Source of the DNA: Thermococcus sp. Bubb.Bath
GTDB taxonomy: Archaea > Methanobacteriota_B > Thermococci > Thermococcales > Thermococcaceae
DNA length: 64,000 nucleotides
Assembly: GCF_012027595.1 (NCBI RefSeq)
Contig: NZ_SNUR01000001.1
Location: forward strand, 682,001 to 746,000
Reading direction: 5' to 3'
Part shown: one piece after another, positions 45,203 through 52,591 of the stretch
Position numbering within the stretch: position 1 is the stretch's first letter
Layout: every line of letters starts with the position of its first letter
Position numbers and translations under genes: made by a program
Notes under the pieces: generated by a model
What the model was told of the DNA's origin: nothing
Database searches by the model: none
What the model saw: only the letters and a program-made list of their open reading frames with translations

Positions 45203-45315
45203 GGGCTTCACCCCCATTTTATATTTAGGGCAAACTTCATAAAAACCTTCCCTTTTTCACCCTCAGTGAAAACAAGGCTTAAGTATTTTATCGCTGTAAA
45301 ATTCCCGGTGATTCC

Positions 45316-46320
45316 ATGAAGGTCAAGGTCGGTGTCAACGGTTATGGCACGATTGGAAAGCGCGTGGCCTACGCGGTCTCAAGGCAGGACGATATGGAGC
45401 TCATCGGGGTAACAAAGACGAAACCTGACTTCGAGGCTTACCGAGCTAAGGAGCTCGGAATTCCAGTCTACGCCGCGAGCGAGGAGTTCCTCCCGCGTTT
45501 TGAAAAGACCGGCTTCGAAGTGGCCGGAACGCTTAATGACCTCTTAGAGAAGGTCGACGTCATCGTTGACGCCACCCCTGGAGGAATGGGGGCCAAAAAC
45601 AAGGCCCTCTACGAAAAAGCCGGCGTTAAGGCGGTTTTTGAGGGTGGGGAGAAGGCTTCAACGGCAGAGGTCTCCTTCGTGGCCCAGGCCAACTACGAAA
45701 AGGCCCTGGGAAAGGACTACGTGAGGGTGGTTTCCTGCAACACGACAGGTTTGACTAGGACGCTCTCTGCCCTTCAGGAGTACATCGACTACGTCTACGC
45801 CGTAATGATTAGAAGGGCCGCAGACCCAAACGACTCCAAACGCGGCCCGGTCAACGCTATAACGCCCAGCGTAACCGTTCCCTCCCACCATGGGCCTGAC
45901 GTGCAGACGGTTATCCCGATAAACATCGAGACGATGGCCTTCACTGTGCCCACCACCCTCATGCACGTCCACAGCATTATGATCGAGCTCAAGAAGCCGA
46001 TAACGAGAGAAGACGTGATAGATATCTTCGAGAACACCACCAGAGTTCTCCTCTTCGAAAAGGAAAAGGGCTTCGAGAGCACGGCCCAGCTCATAGAGTT
46101 CGCCCGCGACCTCCACCGCGAGTGGAACAACCTCTACGAGATAGCTGTCTGGAAGGAGAGCGTAAGCGTGAAGGGCAACAGGCTCTTCTACATCCAGGCC
46201 GTCCACCAGGAGAGCGATGTCGTTCCGGAGAACGTCGACGCAATAAGGGCCATGTTCGAGCTCGCCGACAAGTGGGAGAGCATAAGGAAGACGAACAGGA
46301 GCCTTGGGATTCTGAAGTGA
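45316..46320 (+). CDS. gap: Glyceraldehyde-3-phosphate dehydrogenase (archaeal type)
   Basis: The product has 334 residues. [20 protein letters not shown] is the NAD(P)-binding start, [15 protein letters not shown] carries the active-site cysteine, and [19 protein letters not shown] and [13 protein letters not shown] are typical. It acts in gluconeogenesis in Thermococcales. The last residues, [11 protein letters not shown], are echoed by a second degenerate copy at 49946-49981. Own promoter AAGTATTTTATCG. Confidence 0.96.
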   Translation: MKVKVGVNGYGTIGKRVAYAVSRQDDMELIGVTKTKPDFEAYRAKELGIPVYAASEEFLPRFEKTGFEVAGTLNDLLEKVDVIVDATPGGMGAKNKALYEKAGVKAVFEGGEKASTAEVSFVAQANYEKALGKDYVRVVSCNTTGLTRTLSALQEYIDYVYAVMIRRAADPNDSKRGPVNAITPSVTVPSHHGPDVQTVIPINIETMAFTVPTTLMHVHSIMIELKKPITREDVIDIFENTTRVLLFEKEKGFESTAQLIEFARDLHREWNNLYEIAVWKESVSVKGNRLFYIQAVHQESDVVPENVDAIRAMFELADKWESIRKTNRSLGILK

Positions 46321-46368
46321 GTTCAGAAACGTCTTTAAACCCATTTCCAATTTCTTTTTTGATAGAAG

Positions 46369-46731
46369 ATGGAAGCTGAAGAGTACCTTCTCCTGCTTGG
46401 ACTGGCGCTGGCGGTTCTTGCCCTCGTTTATCCCGGGCAGACACTCAGTGGGAAATTCTGCGAGGGGTCCCACGGAAAGCTGGGCGACTACTACGTCAGC
46501 GTCTCTGACGGTTTCCTCCGGGTTTCTGGGGAGGGCGGCGATGCCTTCGTTGCCTACGGTAAGAACGTTATCCTGCGCAGGATCCCCCTTGATTACTCGT
46601 ATTTGCCTGACAGCGGGTGCTACAACGTCAAAATCAGATATAAGGGGCAGGCTTTTCTCTACGTTTTCGCCGGCGGGCTTGCCCTCGCTGGTGGGGCCTT
46701 CTTCTACATGGCCTTTCTGAAGTACAGATGA
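46369..46731 (+). CDS. Small membrane protein, 120 residues
   Basis: It has an N-terminal helix (LLLLGLALAVLALVYPG), an outside beta-rich part with two cysteines (CEGSHGKLGDYYVSVSDG and SGCYNVKIRYKG), and a C-terminal helix (FAGGLALAGGAFFYMAFL). No known family. It is the first gene after gapdh, inside the island bounded by the gapdh 3'-end copies, and convergent to the ABC operon. Confidence 0.6.
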   Translation: MEAEEYLLLLGLALAVLALVYPGQTLSGKFCEGSHGKLGDYYVSVSDGFLRVSGEGGDAFVAYGKNVILRRIPLDYSYLPDSGCYNVKIRYKGQAFLYVFAGGLALAGGAFFYMAFLKYR

Positions 46732-46762
46732 GTTCGCCTTTTGAAGTTATAAAAAGAAAAGC

Positions 46763-47446
46763 TCAGGGCGCGAACTCCTTCCTTGAGAAAGCGAAATATC
46801 CCCACAATATAAGCAACGTTGAGACTGCTAGGGTCAGGCTGTAGCCCGTGATGCTCCCAATGGAGAGGGCACCCCTGTATTTTACCGTTGTCAGTGTGGC
46901 AAAGAGATAGGCAAAGCTACTCATCAGGGCATCAATACTGCCACCGCCGGGTTTTCCTAGGAGGACACTGAAGGACATTGGTATGGCAGACGTGAGGACG
47001 AAAAGAGTCAGCGTTCCAGCGAGGGAATCCAGATAAGCCATGAGGATCACTATAAAGGCTACGTAGACCGGGATCTTAAGGAGCAGGGGAGAGAGGAACT
47101 GAGGGTAACCCCTCCACCAAGTTAGGAGGGCCACGCCAACGATTCCAGGGAGAAGACCGAGGGTGGCAACAACTAGGCGCCCAAGGAAGACTCTCTGGGG
47201 TCCGTTGAAGATGGAGAGCTCAAAGACCGTGGTTCTAGAATCCCTGAACACGTGGGAACCAATTAGGATGGCGTAGATGGGAAGGAATATGTACTCCATA
47301 AGGGCTATGAACTGACCCATACCGTCCGTCTTTATGGCCTTCAGCGATGAATCCGCAGCCAAGAACATTAGGAGCAGAAGAACAGTCGTCGCGGCAGGGG
47401 GGAAGAGGCCCCGTATATACCATCTAACGGCTTTCCGCGTAAGCAT
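46763..47446 (-). CDS. ABC exporter permease-like membrane protein
   Basis: The product has 227 residues with about six hydrophobic segments, starting TRKAVRWYIRGLFPPAATTV. The segment SHVFRDSRTTVFELSIFNG resembles ABC-2 coupling regions. It overlaps the ATPase gene by 23 nt, so the two proteins form one transporter. Confidence 0.7.
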   Translation of the reverse strand: MLTRKAVRWYIRGLFPPAATTVLLLLMFLAADSSLKAIKTDGMGQFIALMEYIFLPIYAILIGSHVFRDSRTTVFELSIFNGPQRVFLGRLVVATLGLLPGIVGVALLTWWRGYPQFLSPLLLKIPVYVAFIVILMAYLDSLAGTLTLFVLTSAIPMSFSVLLGKPGGGSIDALMSSFAYLFATLTTVKYRGALSIGSITGYSLTLAVSTLLILWGYFAFSRKEFAP

Positions 47447-48245
47447 AGCGCAACCCCGCCCTTTTAAACCCCGCGATCACTCCTTTTCTAAAGAGGTCGT
47501 TCAAAAGCTCCTCATCGGCTCTGGCAACAACTATTGCCCCAAAGCTGTGAACCACTTGTATACCCTTAGGAAGCCCCAGCTCTTTCTCAGTTAACGTTAT
47601 CTCGTAGATTCCCTCCGCGAACAGGTCCTTCCTGTCTCCCTGCCACACAAGTTTCCCCTCCTTCATAATGATGAAGTGATCAGCCACCGCCTCCCCCTCC
47701 TCCGGGTCGTGGGTTGCCAGTATAAGGCCCTTCCTCTTAGAGAGCAGGTCATCGATGATGCCAGCCCTGTAAGAGTCGAGGTGCGCAGTGGGCTCGTCGA
47801 GGACCACCACATCGGCATCACAGGAGAGGGCCATTAGAAGGTTGCAAAGCTGTGCTTGGCCGCTGGAGAGGCCATCAAGGCGGTGATCCATGAACTCGCC
47901 GATCCCCAGGGCATCAACAAGGTCGCCAACGTGGGGGCACCTGCTGTTAACCATGAGCGTCTCAACGAGGTCCCTAACCCTCACAGGTATTGAGAACTGG
48001 GGCTTTTCGAAGGAATAGCGGATGACGACCCATTTGTCCTTCCGAAGGTAGGGCTCAGTGCCGTTTATCGTTGCCTTTCCCTCGGTCGGCTTCCTCAAGC
48101 CGGAAAGAATGGAGAGGAGCGTCGTTTTGCCGCTCCCGTTGTGCCCGACAATGGCGAGCCTGTCCGCTTCCACGTTGAAGCTGACGCCCCTTATACCCCA
48201 AACCGGCCCATAGTTCACCCCAAGGTTCTCCACTTCCACCTTCAT
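47424..48245 (-). CDS. ABC transporter ATP-binding protein
   Basis: The product has 273 residues: Walker A GHNGSGKTTL, signature LSSGQAQLCNL (degenerate in the second half), Walker B VVVLDEPTAHLDS, H-loop ATHDPEEGE. It belongs to the ABC-2/CcmA group. A C-terminal extension follows. It overlaps both neighbours and belongs to the secreted-protein operon. Confidence 0.88.
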   Translation of the reverse strand: MKVEVENLGVNYGPVWGIRGVSFNVEADRLAIVGHNGSGKTTLLSILSGLRKPTEGKATINGTEPYLRKDKWVVIRYSFEKPQFSIPVRVRDLVETLMVNSRCPHVGDLVDALGIGEFMDHRLDGLSSGQAQLCNLLMALSCDADVVVLDEPTAHLDSYRAGIIDDLLSKRKGLILATHDPEEGEAVADHFIIMKEGKLVWQGDRKDLFAEGIYEITLTEKELGLPKGIQVVHSFGAIVVARADEELLNDLFRKGVIAGFKRAGLRYAYAESR

Positions 48246-49132
48246 CCTTTCGCCCTCCCGGCGAGGATGAGGAGAACTATGCCGGCAAGGAGAAGCACGT
48301 AGTCCACCGGGGCCACATAGCTTGTGAAGCTGTACTTAAAGGCCTTCACCCAGTCTTGGGAGAGCGGCTGAACGTTAGTGCGGACCAAGAGAACATTCGG
48401 AAAATCCCCCTTGTACATCCATATAAGGGGGGTAGTGTTTATGCAGTTTCCAAAGACTCTACCTATCTGGAGGAGTTCAAACGTCTGCGGAACCCTAGGC
48501 CTGACTCCGAGAGCATAATATCCCCCATCACCTTTTAAATATCTCACAATCGGGAAGTAAAAAGATGAATTGAGCTTAATAGCGAGGCTCTTGTTGAAAC
48601 GCTCAAGCCCTAAGGGAGCATAAAGCCTCGGAAAACCCACATAATGCGGTAGGAAATACCAGTTTATATACCCATTATCCCCCAGAGGTGGAAGCTTCAC
48701 AATGGGGCGAGTTTTGTTGAGGATGTAAACATTTTCCCTGGGGAAGAAGAGCCTGACAAGAGAGTCATTTCTTGACAGAACCATGTTGACCTGACAGATT
48801 TTTCTGATTTCACCATTACTCCTGGTTGTGAAAAACGGCCATCTCCAGTCCTTTGGAGGGTTCTTAGTTGAGCTGTATCCATAACTTGGGGTTCCTCTGT
48901 AAAGTATCGCCGTGAAGTTGTAGCTCCCATTTTGGAGTACCTCAAAGTGATAAACATACGTGCGTGTAACAAGTTCTCCAACGTATGTAAAACTGGAACC
49001 GGGCTTATAGGGATTGTGATTTGAGCCACGGTATTGGCCGAAGTAATACCCAACTACAGGGTACGCCACAATCACAGTAGCTAGCAGAATGAAGATGAGG
49101 GCAGTTAAGGTGTAAACCTTTCTTTTATTCAT
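48242..49132 (-). CDS. Membrane-anchored extracellular protein, 296 residues
   Basis: One N-terminal helix (LTALIFILLATVIVAYPVVG) and one C-terminal helix (YVLLLAGIVLLILAG) flank an outside domain with many NxS/T sites (NGSYNFTAIL, LSRNDSLVR, LNSSFYF). No known domain. It lies between the secreted protein and the ATPase gene, so it may help present or process the secreted partner. GGAGGTGG precedes the ATG. Confidence 0.65.
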   Translation of the reverse strand: MNKRKVYTLTALIFILLATVIVAYPVVGYYFGQYRGSNHNPYKPGSSFTYVGELVTRTYVYHFEVLQNGSYNFTAILYRGTPSYGYSSTKNPPKDWRWPFFTTRSNGEIRKICQVNMVLSRNDSLVRLFFPRENVYILNKTRPIVKLPPLGDNGYINWYFLPHYVGFPRLYAPLGLERFNKSLAIKLNSSFYFPIVRYLKGDGGYYALGVRPRVPQTFELLQIGRVFGNCINTTPLIWMYKGDFPNVLLVRTNVQPLSQDWVKAFKYSFTSYVAPVDYVLLLAGIVLLILAGRAKG

Positions 49133-49188
49133 CTTTCCACCTCCTTGATTACGCTAGAAAATTTAAAAATAAAAAATTCTTAATCACT

Positions 49189-49740
49189 TTAAGCTGAAAC
49201 TACATAGTCAACAACTGCACCCACTGCAATGTCATATGCCTTATCTGCTATAGTATTGCCTCCACTGTCATCAACGTTATACCTCACCATAATGTAAGGT
49301 GTTCCAATAGAGTTCACATGGATATTCTTTGTACTCATAAAAGACGAGCCTGAGTACTCTATATAAAGCCACATGTCCATTGTTCCGTCTGTGGAATCCC
49401 ACAATGTGTCTAAATGCCACCAGCCCGATGCATGATGCTTATATTCTGAGGTGGATGAATCCATTGACTTCCAGTATGCATTGCTACTGGTTCCTGAATG
49501 GCTCCCAAAGTGGATATAGTTGTATGGTTCTCCTAAAGGAGAAAATTCGATAAATCCATAGGGTTCAGTCTGGACTGTGTAGTATATGGTAGCGTACACA
49601 TCCGCCTCAGCATACCATGTTTTCTGCTGTATCTTCAGAGTCACACTTCCGGGGGTCCCTGCAGAGACTGCCGGGCTCAAAAGCCCCAGTACGGCAAGCC
49701 CAACAAACAATCCTGCCAAGTATTTTCCATATCTTCTCAT
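49189..49740 (-). CDS. Secreted AT-rich protein, 183 residues
   Basis: A Sec signal (LAGLFVGLAVLGLLSPAVSA) precedes a mature protein of about 157 residues without cysteine. It is rich in Tyr, Trp, Ser and Thr (HHASGWWHLDTLWDSTDG, MDMWLYIEYSGSS) and reads as beta-strands. No family recognised. A T-tract (TTTTTTATTTTTAAATTTTC on the coding strand) separates it from the ABC genes, so most transcripts may stop there. The leader has an unusual run of eight G before the ATG, also seen at 55667. Confidence 0.65.
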   Translation of the reverse strand: MRRYGKYLAGLFVGLAVLGLLSPAVSAGTPGSVTLKIQQKTWYAEADVYATIYYTVQTEPYGFIEFSPLGEPYNYIHFGSHSGTSSNAYWKSMDSSTSEYKHHASGWWHLDTLWDSTDGTMDMWLYIEYSGSSFMSTKNIHVNSIGTPYIMVRYNVDDSGGNTIADKAYDIAVGAVVDYVVSA

Positions 49741-49800
49741 TTGCCCCCCCCATTACAGTGGATGGGCATGGAGTTATTGTGCATTAAACTTATAAGCTTT
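49741..49800 (-). promoter_or_regulatory. Promoter and eight-G leader of secreted-protein gene
   Basis: On the minus strand AAAGCTTATAAG is the TATA region, followed by TGCACAATAAC, and TAATGGGGGGGGCAAATG places eight G just 3 nt before the ATG. The same order (AAAGCTTA, TGCAC, AAT-AC, G8, CA, ATG) appears in front of the gene at 54438-55667. Confidence 0.6.
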
Positions 49801-49945
49801 TCTCTTTATATTAGTACTAAAGATACTTGACTTATATAAAACCATAGAAGAGCCGTAGTAATTAGTTACAACGATGGTTTTTGATAAGAACATGGTTTCT
49901 CTCACAATATTGGCACCAACGTTTAACATCCCAAAAGGGAATATG

Positions 49946-49981
49946 AGGAAGACAAATAAGAGCCTGAGGATTCTGGAGTAA
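49946..49981 (+). pseudogene. Degenerate copy of the gapdh 3' end
   Basis: Twelve codons ending in TAA read RKTNKSLRILE-stop, against [11 protein letters not shown]-stop at the end of gapdh (46285-46320). The DNA is 29 of 36 identical by my count, with several changes at third positions, in the same orientation. Weak likeness continues a few codons upstream. It marks the far border of the 46321-49945 stretch. Confidence 0.7.
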
Positions 49982-50080
49982 TGAGCATTCATTTTCTTGA
50001 TTTTTGTGCTGTTCTCTCATAGTTGCCTGCCCGGGAAAACAATAAATACTAAAGCCACGAAGAGAGCAAAGGGGAGCAGC

Positions 50081-50308
50081 ATGAGTACGCCAGAAGAATG
50101 GGCGTCAGCATTCCCTTCAAAGCGTGATCTAAAAGAGAGGCTAGATTTCATTCGCTTCTACGTCTCCAGGCTTAAGCAGAACCCGGACGAGGTTTTCAGA
50201 GAGCAGGTTAAGCTCATCAACTCCCTCCTCAAGTCGTCGAAGAGCTTTCCACTGTCGAGGGAGGAGTACCCCCGCCTTAAGGGAAAGCTGAGGGCCAAGA
50301 AAGGCTAA
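50081..50308 (+). CDS. Uncharacterised small helical protein, 75 residues
   Basis: The product is helical and charged (SKRDLKERLDFIRFYVSRLK, then REQVKLINSLLKSSK, ending RLKGKLRAKKG). ATG 50081 after GGGGAGCAGC. Convergent overlap of 4 nt with the next gene. No family recognised. Confidence 0.65.
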   Translation: MSTPEEWASAFPSKRDLKERLDFIRFYVSRLKQNPDEVFREQVKLINSLLKSSKSFPLSREEYPRLKGKLRAKKG

Positions 50309-50589
50309 ATCCCCAGCTTTTTCTTCACTTCCTCCGCGCTCAGCCCCTTCACCAGAATGTCCTTCTCCCTGCCCGTTTCTCCGCGAAGAATACTGACTTC
50401 AGCTCCAAGGAGCTTTGAGAAGAACATGACGACCTCCTTGTTCGCTTTGCCTTCAACGGGCGGTGCCGATACCCTGACTTTCAGCCTTCCACGCCACTCA
50501 TCCACCCCTTCAATCGCGTTCTTCTTCGCTTTGGGCTGGACGTGGATGAAGAGTAGAACACCGTCCTTGGTCTCCTTAAGGAACTTCAT
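50305..50589 (-). CDS. DUF167/UPF0235 protein
   Basis: The product has 94 residues. The strands VLLFIHVQPKAKKNAIEG, LKVRVSAPPVEGKANKEV and LRGETGREKDILVKGL are the DUF167 signature (YggU). It is a small nucleic-acid-binding-like fold of unknown role. It follows the DUF402 gene by 1 nt. Confidence 0.9.
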   Translation of the reverse strand: MKFLKETKDGVLLFIHVQPKAKKNAIEGVDEWRGRLKVRVSAPPVEGKANKEVVMFFSKLLGAEVSILRGETGREKDILVKGLSAEEVKKKLGI

Positions 50590-50590
50590 C

Positions 50591-51094
50591 TCAATCCCCC
50601 CAGTCGTACTTCCACACGATCTCCGGCGGGAACTCCTTCCGCTTAAGCTTTTCGAGTATCTCTCTCGCTACCGAATAGGCGAAGTCGAAGGTTTTCTTAT
50701 CTATAAATCCATAGTTGAGAGCCATCTCAAGCTCGTCTTCATCGAGGAGAAAGGCTTCCCCGTTGGGGAAGACAAAAACATCCAGAAACAGGTCAAGCAT
50801 CTCAAGATTATCTCCATCACGCTTCGTGTAGGCCAGAACGTCGATGTAGAGCCCTTTAAAGTTCCCCTCTTCGTCGTAGACCTTGAGGATGTCGCAGTTC
50901 TCTCCGGTGAAGGCGAAGTAGAGCATGTTGTAACCGTTGTCTATAACCTTAACGCCGTTAACTTTGAGCGGGGCCAGCATGCCGGAGAAGCGGGCTTTGG
51001 CAACTATAACGTCCCCTAAATCCGCAACTACCTCGTCTTCCCTCTCAAGAACCCTGTTCGGAATGCGTTTGTAGATTAAGTGGATTCTCTTCAT
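50591..51094 (-). CDS. DUF402 domain protein
   Basis: The product has 167 residues. YNMLYFAFTGENCDILKVYD and YIDVLAYTKRDGDNLEMLDL with DVFVFPNGEAFLLDEDELE match DUF402, a fold found in nucleoside-diphosphate phosphatases and at the end of the FAU-1 RNA-binding protein. ATG 51094 is used, after GGGGGA; it overlaps the previous gene. A much longer open frame continues upstream but crosses the TauE gene and is a shadow. Confidence 0.8.
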   Translation of the reverse strand: MKRIHLIYKRIPNRVLEREDEVVADLGDVIVAKARFSGMLAPLKVNGVKVIDNGYNMLYFAFTGENCDILKVYDEEGNFKGLYIDVLAYTKRDGDNLEMLDLFLDVFVFPNGEAFLLDEDELEMALNYGFIDKKTFDFAYSVAREILEKLKRKEFPPEIVWKYDWGD

Positions 51095-51840
51095 CTTGTC
51101 CCCCATACCAGCTCGCTCAGAAGCTTTAAGGCAGTTGCGGCACCTATAAGAATGTAAAACCACCTGAGCCCCTCGCTTCCCAGTTTCAAACCGGCCTTCA
51201 CACCGAGCCACGCCCCAACGCAGACCGGAACGACGACCGGAAGAAGCAGGGAGTATTCTATCTGCCCGCCGAGCCCGTACACCCCGGCCGCGACAAGGTT
51301 GTTGAAGAAGATGAGGGCCTTCGCCGTGCCGTTGGCCTTCAGCATGTCCATTCCAAAAAAGGCCCTCAATGCGGCTATTACTATGAGCGTTGACGCTATC
51401 CCCCGGATTCCGATGTAGGCACCGATGAGGAGCCCCACCCCGGAGATCCAGGCGGAACTGGCCTTCTTCACTCTCGCTCCACTCATCTCCGAGCCAGGCC
51501 GGATCGAGAAGTACAATCCCATGAGAAGCAGAACCAGCGACAGGGCACCGGCCGACCCCTCGGGGAGAGATGAGAAGAAGTAGCTGCCCCACAGGGCCCC
51601 GAGGACGGAGAAGGTGGTCAGATACGGAGCGGTTCTCACCTCAACGGCACCGCCGCGGTAGTAAGTTATTGCCGAGACGATGGTCAGCGCCGCTATGGCC
51701 ACCTTTAACGTCCCAACGGCACTCTGCACGGGAATCCCGAGGAAGGTCAGCAGGGAGAATATCACGATGCTCCCGCCGCTCATGAGGGAACCGATGAAGC
51801 CGGATGAGAGGGAGATGATGGAGAGGGGTACGGTCTGCAC
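51091..51840 (-). CDS. TauE/SafE-family membrane permease
   Basis: The product has 249 residues and about eight helices in two halves. SLSSGFIGSLMSGGSIVIFS with LGIPVQSAVGTLKVAIA and, in the second half, GLLIGAYIGIRGIASTLIV and AKALIFFNNLVAAGVYG are the TauE/SafE repeats. The family moves sulfite, sulfoacetate or other organic anions. GTG 51840 lies 25 nt after a TATA-like GATTTAAGG, so the message is probably leaderless; the longer frame to 51918 is not needed. Confidence 0.82.
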   Translation of the reverse strand: MQTVPLSIISLSSGFIGSLMSGGSIVIFSLLTFLGIPVQSAVGTLKVAIAALTIVSAITYYRGGAVEVRTAPYLTTFSVLGALWGSYFFSSLPEGSAGALSLVLLLMGLYFSIRPGSEMSGARVKKASSAWISGVGLLIGAYIGIRGIASTLIVIAALRAFFGMDMLKANGTAKALIFFNNLVAAGVYGLGGQIEYSLLLPVVVPVCVGAWLGVKAGLKLGSEGLRWFYILIGAATALKLLSELVWGTR

Positions 51841-51954
51841 GTGTCTGAGTTGGTGGAAGTCCTTAAATCGGTGTTGATAAGGTGGTTTTGACGGCCTGTG
51901 ATATGGACGAGTTACCAAAGCATTTTTATTTTTTTGAGGTTATACTATGTATTG

Positions 51955-52254
51955 ATGACGCGGAAATTGGAGGATATCAAGAGGATTTTGGAAGAACACA
52001 AACATGAGCTCCGCGCACGCTTTGGGGTTAGGACTATGGCCATATTCGGCTCCTACGCGCGGGGCGAGGAGGGCGAGCTTAGTGACCTTGATATCCTCGT
52101 TGAATTTGAGAGACCAGTAGGTTGGGAGATAGTGGACCTAAAGGACTACCTTGAGTTCCTGTTGGGAGTAGAGATAGACCTCGTCACAAAGAACGCCGCA
52201 ATGAGCCGGAAAAGGTTTTGGGAGCACATAAAGGGTGAGCTGGTGTATGTCTAA
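51955..52254 (+). CDS. mntA: MNT-type nucleotidyltransferase antitoxin
   Basis: The product has 99 residues. GSYARGEEGELSDLDILVEF is the minimal nucleotidyltransferase motif GSx10DxD, followed by the third acidic position in GVEIDLVTK. In MNT-HEPN pairs MntA modifies HepT with AMP and neutralises it. ATG 51955 has no ribosome binding site and lies about 25-30 nt after a TATTTTTTT promoter, so leaderless. The next gene overlaps by 8 nt. Confidence 0.85.
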   Translation: MTRKLEDIKRILEEHKHELRARFGVRTMAIFGSYARGEEGELSDLDILVEFERPVGWEIVDLKDYLEFLLGVEIDLVTKNAAMSRKRFWEHIKGELVYV

Positions 52255-52591
52255 GCGCGATCCGTGTCTCTTTCTCAATGATATCCTGAAAGCCATCGAA
52301 AGAATCGAAGAATACATCGAGGGCCATGACTTTGAAACCTTCGTAAAGGATAGAAAAACCGTTGACGCAGTTCTAAGAAACCTTGAAATTATTGGAGAGG
52401 CCGCGAAAAACGTGCCGGAGGATATCCGGGAAAAGTATTCGTCCATTCCCTGGAGAAGGGTTGTGGGCCTGAGAAACGTTGTTGTTCATCACTATTTTGG
52501 TGTTGACCTCTCTGTGGTGTGGGTTATCGTCAGCTCTCAAGTTGAGGAACTAAAAGAAGAGATAGAACAGGTACTCCTACAGGAATGCTAA
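52247..52591 (+). CDS. hepT: HEPN/DUF86 ribonuclease toxin (HepT-like)
   Basis: The product has 114 residues, all helical. VLRNLEIIGEAAKNVPEDIR and GLRNVVVHHYFGVD give the HEPN active site RNxxxH; the Tyr just after the His is the residue modified in HepT/MntA pairs. It is an RNase when free. ATG 52247 is used with GGTGAGCTGGTG before it. Its stop overlaps the end of glyS on the other strand. Confidence 0.85.
   Translation: MSKRDPCLFLNDILKAIERIEEYIEGHDFETFVKDRKTVDAVLRNLEIIGEAAKNVPEDIREKYSSIPWRRVVGLRNVVVHHYFGVDLSVVWVIVSSQVEELKEEIEQVLLQEC

Noticed and set aside
51095-51592. Extended 333-codon frame for the DUF402 gene.
   Set aside because: The extra N-terminal part is antisense-like sequence in another frame of the TauE/SafE gene; the DUF402 start at 51094 has its own ribosome binding site.
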